Of a DNA stretch of 64,000 nucleotides, positions 36,523 through 50,643 are shown in pieces. Every line of letters starts with the position of its first letter. The stretch's first letter is position 1. A program made the translations under genes and the position numbers. The notes under the pieces are model-generated. The model saw nothing but the letters and a program-made list of their open reading frames with translations, was not told the DNA's origin and ran no database searches. This stretch comes from Penicillium oxalicum (taxonomy: Eukaryota; Ascomycota; Eurotiomycetes; Eurotiales; Aspergillaceae). The DNA lies in assembly GCF_001723175.1 (NCBI RefSeq), contig NC_064657.1:248001-312000 (forward strand), written 5' to 3'.

Positions 36523-36550
36523 TTCAGACGCTCTTCCTCGAAACAAAAGA

Positions 36551-36742
36551 ATGAAGTTCGCTACCATCCTCGCTACTGTTTCCCTGTGTGCGCTGGCCGC
36601 CTCCGCTCCCTTACCGGCGGAATCTCGTCGAGGACTGATTCCCAAGCCGATGGATCTTGTTGAGAAGATGTCTCCGAATTCTGGAATCCCCAGACTTGCT
36701 GGAAAGCTTACAAAGGCGCTGGGTGTTTGTAAGTGCTTGTGA
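36551..36742 (+). CDS. Small secreted peptide precursor
   Basis: ATG 36551 opens 63 codons. Residues 1-19 are a clear signal peptide (Lys, a hydrophobic core, then the Ala-x-Ala-like end CALAASA). A propeptide-like PLPAESRR follows, ending in Arg-Arg, a typical Kex2 site; the rest starts GLIPKPMDLVEK and ends AGKLTKALGV. A GTAAGT donor at 36729 with acceptor ATAG at 36813 would remove an 85-bp intron and make a stop (T|GA) right after GV, giving 59 residues without the CKCL tail; unspliced RNA gives 63 with two Cys. The predicted mature peptide is about 32-36 residues and mildly basic. I recognise no family: it could be a secreted signalling or defence peptide. It is convergent with med5. Confidence 0.6.
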   Translation: MKFATILATVSLCALAASAPLPAESRRGLIPKPMDLVEKMSPNSGIPRLAGKLTKALGVCKCL

Positions 36743-37130
36743 GGAAGAGGTCATATTTGGGGATGATGGATCTGGAGAACGAGGCTAATGTACTGCTTTC
36801 GTTCAACTGATAGGATGACAATGTCCCGAGAGAATTACCTACAGAATTGAATGGCGACGCGGTGATAGGGAAATGGTGATACTTGGCTTGGGCTTGCATG
36901 GATATACAGTGGCCCGACTAGGCCAATCAAGGGATGAGATCTTATACCATGGTGTACCTTCTAAATGAACAATCGACTCATGAAAGCATTGGGTGTCCCG
37001 AAATGAGGATATTGGGGGGGGGGAAACGCCTCTCCAGTATCATGTGGGCTACGTTGAACGATGCTGAATGTGGTTGATCATATGAATAAAAAAATCAAAG
37101 CAAATTTGAATTGTATCTTCTCGCTGCCAC
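36743..37130. other. Convergent 3' region of the peptide gene and med5
   Basis: About 390 bp between the peptide gene (+) and the stop codon of med5 (-). It contains the likely last intron of the peptide gene (to 36813), both 3' ends and an eleven-G run near 37013. No other gene is seen. Confidence 0.45.
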
Positions 37131-40100
37131 CTAGAACATACCCTCCATATCCAAATCCAGAAATTCGGGATTCCCCACTGCCATGTCTGCAGCGTTGAGA
37201 ACATCATCAATTGCATCCATCCCACCACTGCCAGTTCCAAGTCCCAAATCTTGACCGACGTTGCCATTCATACCCGCTGCAGCTGCCGCGGCGGCATTGT
37301 CTAACATCCGGTCAATGTTGCCTGGATCATGCTCACCACCACCATTATTATCCACGGTCCCGCCTGTCATATCAAGATCCATCCGATTTTGCCCGTCGAC
37401 TCCAAGCTCCATGTTCTGGATAATGTTGCTCACATCGATATTCGACACACGGGAAGGAGGCGCACTGAGAAGACTGACGCGACGCCAGAGACGGACAATG
37501 ATCTCCGCAGTCAAGGGATCCTTTTCGGATGTCTTTGGCACGTTTTGATGGAGAATCGACAACGCGTCGCGAAGTGTCAAAATGGCGCAGCGCGGCATGG
37601 CTTCTTTGGCGGGATCGACGGAATGGACCACGTTCTGCTCGACGGCAAAAGATTCAGGTATGGGAGCACAGACCATAGTTGCCACAATGTCCAGCGCAAA
37701 GTCGCCGCTACCGGCTTGAGCTTGATGTTTCAGTTCCTCGACCAGAGTATTGAGAATGCGCGTGGTACCCAGTAAGTTGATCCCCGCCAATAGTTGACGA
37801 TGGGTATAGGGTTGTGGTTGGAGATTGATGTCCGAGCTTGCACTCCACATGGTCAGAGATTGTAAGGTCCCACGAATACTTCCCAACAGTCCCCCCGTTG
37901 CTGGAGCAGCCCACGTATCAAGCTCGGAGCGAGAGCAACCACCGACGCGTCGGAACGAGAGATACGGATCAAGCGCATCAAGGATTGGTTTAATGTTCGA
38001 GATCTTATCGATGTTTTGCCGTGCTTGATGTCTTGTGCGGACGTCTTTCAGTTGCTCCTCCAAGGGACGGGCGGTGATATTCAAAACAGTCTTGTGAATG
38101 GCTTGTGCCTCTCCAGAGATAGAGCTGGGTTTGACCAAAGAATAAAGTGCTTTCAATGGAATCTCCGGCTCGATCTCGGATTGCCAGATATGATTCCCAA
38201 GCCAGATGAGAGCGACGACTAAAGAAGGGAGCAGGAAAGGTTCGAGAAGATCTAGCGTCAAGTTAGCAAAATGGTCCAACAGTGGCAAAAAACGTGCATG
38301 ACCTGCATTCGAAGCCGCCCTTGAGAGTTTCAAAGTCCATCTTGCCAGACTCGCAAGCCCCGAGACTTTGGTCAAACAACGTTGCGACGAGCATATAAAA
38401 GTCCTGAGGACTGCACGCAGACATTGTTTCTTCGCTGATGCCCTCTGCAATAAATAATGCCCCGATCCAAGCACCGAGATCTTTGTTTTGCTTCTCATTC
38501 AATTCATTCAGTCTCTGGCTGCAAGAGCCACGGTCCAAGAGCTTCAAAATGAACGAGTCACTGCTTGAAATACCCATGTCCGCAGGCGTGAGGTTGTATC
38601 GATATTTGAAAACAAGAACGAGGAGAAGAATACCACCAAACTCATCATAGACAGGTTGATTCTCGCCTTGATCTTCATCCCAGTGCCAAGAATCCAACAA
38701 TGCGCAAAGAGGCTGCAAGACTTGCTTCGTCGTCCGAAATAAGAGAATGACGTCCAAGGTCTGCGGGCGTCGGGATATGGAATTGCAAATGTTTTTCAAC
38801 GTCATTGTTTCCTTTTGGTTGCAAAGATTAAGCATAACCTAGAAAGACTGGTCAGTCAATTGATTCATCAGCGGGAAGGAACTTGATGCACAGACCTCGG
38901 TGATAGCGCCGACAATGGCCCCTGCATTGCCCTCCATTGACTCAATTTCCCCGATCAGTTGCTCAGCACGCCCTGGACTGTTGTTGATTTGTGAAACGAG
39001 ATCGTCTTTCTGATAGGGACCGCCCACGGGCACGGTCTGCATTGGATTTTCTCCCAGCAGTCTCTCAATACTCGACTCCTGGATCAGTCGATGTGATGCG
39101 CAGGCAAACAGAAACTCCTGACGAGCATCGGAGAGTATGCTGCTCCCTTGCATGGAGAACATTTGAGAGAAAGAAGGGAAAGAGTTCGGGTCGAGACGGC
39201 TGAGTGCTTGCGTGATGCACATTTCCATTGGAATCGGCACCATTGAGGCCGCGATCATTGCGGCAAAAAAGGCCGGGAGCTTGTTGACGAGAAATGATCG
39301 GAACAAAAACATTGTTCGACTCGACTCATTACGATTAACTCCATTGCAGAGCACATCGAAGGCGGCTGTTGTGAGCTCCACCACCAGGACCTCTTGGTGA
39401 CCCTACATCAAATGCCTGATAAGTAAATCATATTCTCCGAAGGTGTTTAAACAGACGGGGCCGAAAGTGTAGGTGAGTCCAACACACCTCATATCGATTG
39501 GTCAGGTAATTGACCAATAAAGCATCGTCAACCAAAGGACGACCCACGAGCTGGAGTCTGATTAGCATGATAGCCATCAGCATCATTGAAGGAAACCGAC
39601 CATGGAATTGAGGTACACATAGAGACCAGCTCTCGTGTTGATGACCGGTCCATCCATAACCGAAGCCTCAAACTGAAGGGAGGTGACGTTGATGCTTTGC
39701 ATGCTCGACTGGTCCAATTGCTTGGAAGTCTGGTCACCGAACAGATTAAACTCCTTCTGGAGCGCATCTAACCTTTGCCGCAAAGGCAAGGACACCTCGA
39801 CGCAGAGAGGTATATATGCGGTCAAGGCCCGACCCAGTTTGGTCCTAAGATCTTCAAGGCGGTTCAGTACATGCCGGATTCTCATGATCCTTGCTTGTCG
39901 ATTAGACATGAGCAGCTAACTTACCCTTGTAATGGTCACTTGAAAGCATCTCCAATCCCTTGTTGGTTCCAGACAAAGCCGCAAGCAAGATACCCAGTGA
40001 CTCGAACAAAGACAAAGCATCTGCAGAGGTGTTCGCTCCGCCATTTTGCTCCGAGGCAGTTTGGTTATACCATTCGACCACGGCCAGAATCCATTCAGCC

Positions 40101-40516
40101 GTGGCATCGTATAGCTCAGCCGCCTCGGGGATCACCCGGGGGATTGCACCGGTGGATATAGAGAGCATCACATCTTGGATAACCTTGATGTCTGTCATAA
40201 AAGTCGATGTTTTGCATTTTGACTCTGGGCCTTTGCGGATGGTTGAATGCGCCAGCAATCGTTTCAATGCCGAGGCCGCCTTCACCTGCCTGGCTTTACA
40301 CAATCCTTCCACATAAACGGGCAAAAGGGGGTCCCAAGTGACGTTGACGGTGGAACGGGTCTCGAACAAGAGATCTAGCAGCTCGTTTTCTTTCAATGGG
40401 ACCCGTCGTTGCATCAATTGGGTTAGGTCCTGGAATTCCTCGACATCCACACGGCGTGCCAGACACCGCTTGACGAAGGTTTTCCATTGATCAACTGATG
40501 ACATATCCGACCGCAT
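37131..40516 (-). CDS. med5: Mediator of RNA polymerase II transcription subunit 5
   Basis: Six exons give 1021 residues: 40516-39925, 39851-39601, 39550-39488, 39402-38896, 38838-38307 and 38251-37131. Introns are 73, 50, 85, 57 and 55 bp. All junctions keep frame and join into the Nut1/Med5 profile: N-terminal [44 protein letters not shown], and the typical acidic C-terminus [14 protein letters not shown]. The last intron has no usable GT donor that preserves the frame; a GC donor (T|GCAGGT) with branch point GCTAAC does. Med5 sits in the Mediator tail and relays signals from activators and repressors to RNA polymerase II in the nucleus. Either Met at 40516 or Met at 40504 could start the protein. 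Confidence 0.88.
38252..38306 (-). other. GC-AG intron in med5
   Basis: The 55-bp intron starts GCAGGT and ends GCTAG, with a perfect GCTAAC branch-point sequence about 15 bases before the acceptor. Using the GC donor restores a Tyr codon and the conserved stretch GGFEYLLEPF. The nearby GT four bases inside would shift the frame. Confidence 0.7.
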
Positions 40517-40900
40517 TGTGTAGGTATGTCAGCATCACAGGGACGGAAACCCGAGAACTTTGTTCATTTATCCTCGAGGGCCTGATCACAGAGCCAGGCC
40601 ATGGGAGAACCGCCGTTCAGACGTGATTGGACCCACTGATGATTGGGCCGAGCGTAGCCAGAAACCGTCACGTGAGAGCGGTGGACTTGAGACATCACGT
40701 GAGATGACCAGATCAATGTGGTGCCTGGCTGCCTGACTGCTTGCATGATACTGCGCAGGCAGCTTCAAGCTATTGACATGGTAGAGAGCGACACTTTTCA
40801 ATGGGGCTGTACTATGGCATATTGGCATATTTCTGTAGAACTTCACCGGAGACATTCAAGACTGTATAGTACCCTCATGTTTCTGGAACGCACCAGAACT
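40517..40900. other. med5 promoter region
   Basis: About 380 bp upstream of med5 on the minus strand. It carries two CACGTGA-like E-box sites (TCACGTGAG near 40669 and near 40695). No gene is supported in this stretch. Confidence 0.4.
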
Positions 40901-41497
40901 TCAAGATGGATCTCTTTCCAGGACGCGACATGATTTGGTGTACAGGTTGAAGTGTAGTCTCTCAAGATCAATCTTGATCGACATGAACCTTAAAGCGCAA
41001 AGACCTCCATGAAAATGATCAAAGTGCAAATCGGGCCCATCAAATAATGGGTGTCGTGCGAAATTGTGGACTTGCCTCAATGGAACGTAGATCCATGAAG
41101 CAGATAATCTGGGATCATCTTGCTCAAGTGCGTGGATAGGCGGCGGGTAGAGAGTGAAGTATTCAAGTCGCAAATCCAAACTTGACGTTTTCAAGGTGCT
41201 CTAAAGGAAGCATTCATGAAGAGACTCGAATCACTAATCATGAAGCAAACAAGCGGATTAGTTAGGCACCTACATCTGCACAAAGAGGAACTTTCCGCTT
41301 GAAAACCCAACTTGACCATCTTTACGTGGGAATCTCCATCTCACAAAACGGGTATTTCCACTACGTATAATTAACCTGGGAAGTGTTAGTTTTTCTTTGG
41401 TGTGAAGTTTTCTTCTCTTAGCGCCACAGAGTTCCTCTTGCTGTCCCCTCAATGTCTTGGATTCCGCGTTCGAATGTACCAAGAAGGCGTCATTCAT
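40901..41497 (-). CDS. Weak candidate gene of unknown function
   Basis: ATG 41497 opens a frame to 41274, where a GTAGGT donor and an acceptor at 41199 (TTTAGAG) could remove a 75-bp intron and join in phase 2 to 41198-40901, giving about 173 residues. The text around the junction reads as ordinary protein: RFPRKDGQVGFSSGKFLF before it and SLDLRLEYFTLYPPP and LFDGPDLHFDHFHGG after it. No domain is recognised. Against it, the only good branch-like site is close to the donor, and there is no homology to argue from. It might be a decayed fragment. Confidence 0.3.
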
Positions 41498-43495
41498 GTC
41501 TCAGTACATGCTCACGAGCATTTGCTGATTGAACCTCTCAAGAGGTCCACTGTGGCCACTGATTCGAGTTCCATTCGGCCAACAACAGAAATCCCCGTTC
41601 CAAATGGAAATCGTTTCCTGAACGCTGCCTCTAGCAGTTGAAGCCACGGACTGGCCTCAACCTAGCTAGGTATATAGATAGCAGTTAACGGACCCTTTTT
41701 ATGTATCAAGGCGGGCAACCCTCACCAAGCTTCCTACATCTCTCACCCAAATCTATTCACTCAATCTAGTCCTGGCTATCCGTAGGGCTCCCATCAGGTG
41801 GTACCTGATGACATGTCCGCAACTTTCTTCTAATCACTTTGATCAGCTTCGCAATCTCCCCACCATGACATTCCAAGGATCAGCCCATCTCGATCGAATT
41901 CTGGCAAAATGTGACCTTGGGTAGAACTGACTCATAAATTGCCAGTGACACATTGGCTCAAAAGTTCATCAGCTGCTACCGTGTCGAGTCTTCCATGCAA
42001 GCATCTTGGAACCGGACCTGGACTACGAGAACAAGACGACAGCACCTTCTGTGTGTCACACTTATTGAAAGGGAAATCGAACCACATAGACGCAAAAAGG
42101 GCCAAAAACTGGATTAGGGTCGGTCATACCTATCAAATAGTTACCTGGTGGCATTTGCTCATTACTTGATCGAATGAAGTCCCAGTACCACTCTTTGCCA
42201 CGCAAGAAATCGTTCTGTCCTGTCTATTGATAGAGTGTCGTTCTCCATGTTCATTCCAGACCCGGCAGCAGACATTCATGTCCAGCCTCGAGGTGGTTTC
42301 CTCCCTTTCTCGGGATTTCACTCATCGTCTGGGCTCCCCCCGACCCTTTCAGACAGTCTCTCATCAGAGATTATTTGCCCTGCCAATTCTCTCAACTAAC
42401 ATCGAACCTGTCCTCCATCTTCCCCGCAGATGGCCTTTTCTAAAAATTAAATCACCCCCCGTGATGCTATCCTCTCAAGACATCCACTACCAGGCGGTAT
42501 TTTGATAATCCAAGAGACAGACATACCGATCTTATGAGAAATCCATTTCCCATAATGTGCGATTTGTACGACAAACATACGTACCACCCAGGTACCACCA
42601 TTCCTAATGGCAGCTGCGAGCAGCACATTTCCCACTCAAAAGAGCAATATAAGAAGAAACAGGAGGTAGGAAACAAATAATCGTGAGATGTAATACTCTG
42701 GTTTTTCTACCGGAGTCCCGGTCCTGATCCTGACCACTTTTGGGAGAGATTTGTGCCGCGACGTCGTGGACTGCGCTCGAAATCTACGCTTCTTATGATT
42801 GTGACCACGGGTCAATTTATGTTTTCTTTTTTATTTTTTTTCTCTTTCGTACGAAGTGAATGGTCTTTTGGTTATTCGTGGCCACGTCGGTATGGGTGCG
42901 ATTGGACTGGGAAAATGCATTGATCTCTCGCCGTACTCTTTTTCTTTTCTACGTGTGTTTCTGCTTTGTGTACAGATGTCTACTTCACAAAGACTGGCAT
43001 GTCAAGTGACCCCGACCACTGAAGGGGTCTGTAATATGCACTTGGTCGCAATCTTGCGGAGCTATGTCAGCCCATCAATGTTATATGAAGTCTCACTATA
43101 TGTATTTTTACCACCGATAGCGAAGTATAATTTTGCCAAGCGCTGTGCTGAGGAATTACACCGGACTTGAAGGGAAAAAAGCAAGGCCTCGTACGAGATA
43201 ATTGTTTGTATAGATCATTGAATTTCATTATCATCATGACGATCCACAAGCAAACCAAGATGGTGATGCTCACGCAGAAGAAATCATCAATGCATCATTC
43301 ACAGAGGCAGAAAAAAAAAGGGGGGGAGGGGATAAGTAACAGGAGAACCAAGAAAAAAAAGGGAGTAGCGCCTCTATCCAAACTCGCTCGACATCACAAA
43401 AAGTAGGGGGGAATAAAAAGGTGAAAAAAGGAGGGAAGCAAAAAGAACAATGGAAGTTTTCAACAAATCCGTGCCAATATCATGGGCGAACGAAT
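41498..43495. other. Intergenic, no gene seen
   Basis: About 2 kb. Open frames on both strands are short and lack conserved features. The last few hundred bases before 43496 are purine-rich on the + strand (43300-43450) and are probably the 3' untranslated region of gdhA. Confidence 0.4.
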
Positions 43496-45144
<1,649 letters not shown>

Positions 45145-45350
45145 GTTGGCGGGTGGTGAGGTATGAAAATGGGAAGTCGTTTCTTTGCTTCGGCGGGAGA
45201 AACAAATGAGGCTGCGGGCCAATTGAGGTAGGTCTGTTGCAATTGAACAGACAGAGAGGGAGGAAGAGAGGAAGAGAGGAGTCAAAGAGTATTATCCCGC
45301 GTGAGAGTTGAATTGAGCAATTGACGGAGGGGGAGGGCACATCGGCAATG

Positions 45351-45357
45351 TTATATA
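45351..45357 (-). promoter_or_regulatory. TATA box of gdhA
   Basis: On the minus strand this reads TATATAA, 207 bases before the gdhA start codon. Between it and the ATG lies a CT-rich stretch (about 45239-45285, purine-rich as printed), the usual fungal arrangement of TATA box and pyrimidine-rich transcription start zone. Confidence 0.65.
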
Positions 45358-48300
45358 CATGATGAGGGAGGCGGGGGAGTAGTATCGGTGGACTGCCGGA
45401 GTCGGACCTGAAACGAGGTGGACAGAACCAACACGGGAAATTGGGGAGAAAAAAGGAAAAAGGAAAAAAGAATGGAGAATCAAGAGAAAGAGTCGGGGAA
45501 GTAGAGGACCAATAGGCACGATCGATGACTCGATGTCAATGGTGGTGGGAGAGTCCGTCCGGTGGACGAGGGGGTTCCAGTTCCAGAGATGATGGCGCAT
45601 GTGTCCCATGTCCTCCGGTACGACGGTGTTGCTACCAAAGACGCAGCAGGCGCTGGTACCCCTCAGACTGCAGGACCGTACGACTGATATCTCCAGAGTC
45701 GCAGACAGCAGAATGACTAACCTGGAGCCAAGCCGTCGATTATCGCCCTCCGGCCAATCAGCAGACGAGAGGACAGGCCGAAGTTCGGGCCCCCACTTTG
45801 AGCCCGGAGGCAAATCGTCCAAGTGATGATCTGATCGTTTAAGGTCACAGATTGCTTATCGGTCGTGGCGGCGTGATGACTTGACCATCTTACTACGACG
45901 TGTGCTTCAGATCATCGATGTGACTATGCTGCTGCAACCCGTGTATGTCAATTTAATGACCGCGGAGCACGGTCCAATCACCGACTTGGTCGTGCTTCTC
46001 AAGGAATCTGGCATGGAATTTTTTTCTTTCCCACTATAGCAGGTCCTGTGCGATTTTAGCACGGTAGTCACCATGAATGACTGCAATGGTATTATCCTCG
46101 CCGTGCGGCGTACATTCCTCTTGCCTCTCTTCCATTACCACTCCAACTACATCTCGGTGCTCAGGGACCACCTGTCGAACCGTGGATACTGGATACATAT
46201 TGGATAGAATCCCGACAAAGTCCCGGATACCCGTCCTCGGGCAGCCTCCACTCTCCGACCCTCTTCCAGAATCATCAGTCTCCCTCGACTTTCATTCCGT
46301 GTTATATTCGTGGTGGACGATTTGGGTCGGGTACCGCGGTGGTTGGCGTAGTTAGCCTGCTGAATGTGGCCTCAGGGTGGTCTTCTCTATCGGATCGGAC
46401 CCCTCCGACACAACGTGTGTCGCCCATCCCGAATCGGCATAGCGGCTGCGTTGGACTGCGACTGATTTCATTAATTGATTACTCCACGGGAGACTGGCAG
46501 GTGTGCAGAACTGTGGAGGAGCAGCAATGGATTCTATCCGTCGCGTGCTCAGACCGATTCTCATTCTTGGCCTGACCAAATGGCCTCCTGCATCACCATC
46601 TGTATTCCATGTGCAATCTTGAAGGCTTTTTTCTGACATATACTTGAGCACACCGGTGCTCCTGCCTCGGATGATCAACAAAGTATTTTATGAGCAGTGG
46701 CTCGTACTACCGGTGTGGCCTCTTCCGAGACCCTTGAACATGCCCTTCATATGTGGCAATTCGATGCCTGACTCTCGCCAAGTCTCGTAGACCCGACATC
46801 AGAGCATTTATCCGGCGCTCGCTGCTTATCTCTCGAGGGAGAGTCACGTGTGCCCCGCAAGCGGCACTTTCGGTCGGGATCTCGTCACGACTCGTGGCGG
46901 AACCCCATCCTCGGCGCGTCCTCGTCAGTCCTTTGGTCGTGAGGATTGCGACCGACGGACCGACTCGATCGAAAAAAAAAATGAAATTCACAATTCAACT
47001 GGCACTGCACTCGGGGTCGGAGGTATCTTCAATCTTCTTTTTGCAGCACTGGGGTGCAAGACTGAAATACCATCAGCATAGGTCTTCTCGACTCGACACA
47101 AAGGCAGATGAAATGGAATGCCTGAGCTCTCGTACTGGGGTAGACTTGCCACTACGGGCCTTTTGACAATTTCGCATTCATCCAATCGTACAATTGCCCT
47201 GTCGGGGCAGCCCCCCCCTCCTCCAGTCCCCACCACCTTATCTGATCGCCCAATTTCCTTCGTCAAATGCGCTTGACTCACAGGAATGACAAGAATCAAT
47301 TGCTCTCCTCGGATCTGTCTCCAGCTGACGGACAATCCACCAATGTCCGCAATTTGTACACTCCCTGCAACGTGACTGGCCACACGATCGCAATAAGCAA
47401 CGATCAATCCCGCCCCAAGCACACTCAAGATGCTGCAGGGTGTAAAACGGGAATAGACACTGCATCCCGCACCACGTACTGGCTAGCCTATTCGGTCCAA
47501 CAGACAAGACTATCCTCCCGCGTCCACGGAGCGTTCGCTCCGTGACTCCGGATTGTCTTTCCCCAAGTTCTTTCGTGTCCTCTCAGCTTTCCCCCCACCA
47601 TTTCCACATTTCCGCCAGGGAGTCCGGAGGTGTACTTGAGCAAGAGAATACCAAGAGAGGGCCGAGGCGGAGAGAGGAGGGGGCAAGAGGGTCCGCCTAC
47701 ACCGGGCCCCCAGACTCGGGATGGGCACTGCATGAGGCTGCATCTGATGACTGCATGTTGATGGTTCTGACTTTTCGAGACGTGCAACCGGGCATTCCCG
47801 CCGTCCACTCTTGCTTTGATGGACTGTGCAGGGTGGAGTTTGCAGTAGTCTTGCGTCTGTCAAAAAAAAAAAAGCTTCAACACCTCTGTATGATCAAACT
47901 GATGATTATATCTCGAAACTTGCGATTTCTTAAACCGAGTCTTAATTCAAGTACAAGATACATCAGGCGCACGAGTATGACTGTGAACTTTCAAACTATA
48001 AACCATGGAGCCTTTTCCGAGGGGAAGGGTCAAAGTTGAATTGTCCAAAGTACGGGAAGTATTTGGACCCACAAGCAAGTACCCCGCCATCAGCAGCATT
48101 ATCCGTGATGGTACTAGCAGTGTGTGTTTGGAGAGTCATGTTTTTTAGGCTCCCTCGCGCCTCCCGGAGGAGATCAGATTGGGAAGAAATTCACTCTACA
48201 GAGAATCCCAGACCATTTGGAGTCATTTGAGTACAAGTGTAGACCAGGAATTCTGGACGGTTCCTCGAAGTTTCAATTTTGCTACAATGAGGATCAAGGT

Positions 48301-49706
48301 TGCCTCACAGGCATTGCTGAAGGCAGGTGATTGGAGCATATCAGCATGCGGTTAACCTTCCCGCCCGACAGTTCGCTACAGTTGTCGATTTCCTGAACCT
48401 TTGTCCAGCCTAGGTCAAATGAAATGACCCGAGAATAATGAATGTCCCTTTTTCGTCAGCTCGAATTGATGGGCCTCATCCCATGTCCCTACCCTGGCGC
48501 CCGCATGTTCCCATTTCATGTCTCACTGCATGGCCAAAGTCTAGAATTCGAAGCGATAGAGCGTAACTCGCACCGACACGCGATGGACACATTTCATGGA
48601 CGTAGTATCGCCCACAACAACAAGTCTTAGGGGGATATGGACCAGACAAGGGAATTCAGCGGAAGACCATTGAAGCCACCTGGCTATTTAGGCTCACACA
48701 AGCACGCTATCGTCCCTTTGCAGCCCGATACCGAAGCCTCGTGCATATTTGGGTTTAAACAAGAATCAAGACCGAGTCCAAGCTCAAGCCCAGTCCGGTT
48801 ATATTTTTTTTTCTTTTTAAAAAAAAACAAAAAATGTGGCGCTCAGGCAAAAGACGCACAAGAGCCCACCCCCATTCGTGCATCTTCCAAATGTTTAACC
48901 CTCCCATTCATTTGGTGCGGAGAGCAGCACTTGGCCCCGGTGAGTTCTCCGGTGAGACGAACAGAGTCAAACCCCCGTGATGATTCGATTGTTCCTCTGA
49001 GTTTCCTCGCAGAGTCTGAATTCGATGTGGAAGGGAATTAAGTTCAGGTCGAAGAGCGAACATCTTGACCATTTGACATGTGAAGGTTGATAAGACGTAT
49101 TAGTTCTCTAATTACCCCGCCAGATAGACCCATGACAACCACGTTGATAAGTAGACAGCGCAGACCGAAGTTGGTTCATTTGGCGGGAAAGTTCCCCCGA
49201 CTTGGCTCCTGCTTTGCCGAGGGGGGCTTAGGCCCATTTTTTAAGAAACGTGACCTTGATCAACGATGCAATCTCGTCTCGACAATTATCGTCAAATAAG
49301 GTTCACGCTCGTTGGCAGAACGGGAAGTTGACTCGGCATGTTGAAAATAAAAGTATCCTCCAGAGCTCACTGACCTCGATATTCTCAACCTACTCGCTTT
49401 GATTTATTCGAAACGCAACAGCGCTGGTGCTTTTGCTTCATCAGTTAATTACGAGACGTGGCCAATGATCAAAGCATGTATTTGGAGCTCTTGGCGTCTC
49501 TCCTTTGAGAAACTCACTTCAAAACGGTCTCAACGAAAGATTTACTCTTGTTGAACATGTTTGATAGAATAAATTCTATCACGAGCATGAAGGGATGAAG
49601 TAGGTACCTGCTTGAGAAATACATAAACTCACTCCTGCGCCGTGACAGTTTCAATCGCCGCCTTTTGTCTCTACAGAATAGTTTTTTCCCACCACTCACG
49701 ATCTCG
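45358..49706. other. gdhA upstream region and gene-poor DNA
   Basis: The first kilobase is the gdhA upstream region. A 177-codon open frame on the minus strand across 45292-45822 runs through the TATA box and leader and is not a gene. From 46000 on, frames on both strands are short and unconserved. A T-run meeting an A-run at about 48803-48831 is simple sequence. I support no gene. Confidence 0.4.
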
Positions 49707-50643
49707 TCACCTTTGGTGACCCCTTTTCATTGAGAGAATTGCGATCTCTGGTATCAGTAGGTTTGATTTTTTGCCAGAAATAGAACTCAATACAGCACGG
49801 GGCTGTCTCTCGTCATTCTCCAATTGAATGAATTCGGCATTTAGCCCAGTCAAAGCTGTCATCTCATCAGCGCGTGGAGATCTGATTTCCATGCGCAATT
49901 GAATGGTTTCCTCAATTGGATGAAAAGAATTGGCGGGAGTGAGGTTCCCTTTTGAAACGAGGTTGGACCACCAGGAGGACTTTGTGCTTTTTACCGAGAG
50001 GCTCCTAAAGAATGAAATTGAAAGAGTACTTTTATTTAACCAGGTTGAATTATCACAAATATGACGAAATGACCCAGTGAAATAAACAAGCTGGACAAAA
50101 TTGAGCCACGCTACGGTCTTGAACAAATATCGGGAGTGAATAATTGATTGAAAGGCTGTAAAAAAAGAGGAAGAGTAAAGACTGTAGATAAGGCATGCTC
50201 CAGACTCCTGCAGCCAGTTCCATTGGTCTGGGAAGGGTGCGGTTGAACCTATTCTCTGTTTTTAAAAAGTGAGGATCGCAGCCAGCATGTAGAGCGTTAT
50301 TACCAGGTCTTGTGGATATATTTGATGTGAAAAGGATTAGTCTGATCAATTTTTTCCTTAGCTCTGATGATGGGTCATAACCTGGGGTGAGTGGCATTCA
50401 TTCAGAAGTTTGTCAACCTTGCAGGATAGGACTAAAAGGCCATATCGGTGATAGATTTTGAGATAATCAACATTAGTGGGGTCCCCATCGCACGGAGATT
50501 GACTGAAACCAATCATCATAGTAACGAAAGTCTATCAAGATCCTCGGGTGGGAGAACAAGGGCAATTGTTGCTCCGGATCACAATACATTAGCTGATTGG
50601 AAATTAGTATACTGGTGGAGGTAGTATTCAACCCTGATGCCAT
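49707..50643 (-). other. Possible unrecognised or degenerate gene
   Basis: Three minus-strand frames follow one another: ATG 50643 for 55 codons, an open stretch ending near 50053 (YDPSSELRKKLIRL and a GNNALHAGC segment faintly like an ankyrin repeat), and an open stretch to 49707 (FHPIEETIQLRMEIRS, LTGLNAEFIQLEND). They could be exons of one gene, and acceptor-like TTTAG sites exist between them, but I could not join them into a frame with confidence. The DNA is AT-richer than the surrounding genes. Confidence 0.2.

Noticed and set aside
45292..45822. A 176-codon open frame on the minus strand upstream of gdhA
   Set aside because: It runs through the gdhA TATA box and CT-rich leader, has no domain, and its composition reflects the promoter.
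46988..47428. Minus-strand frame with an alternating hydrophobic N-terminus resembling a membrane protein fragment
   Set aside because: No transporter motif follows, the frame overlaps equally long frames on both strands, and no start or introns could be defended.
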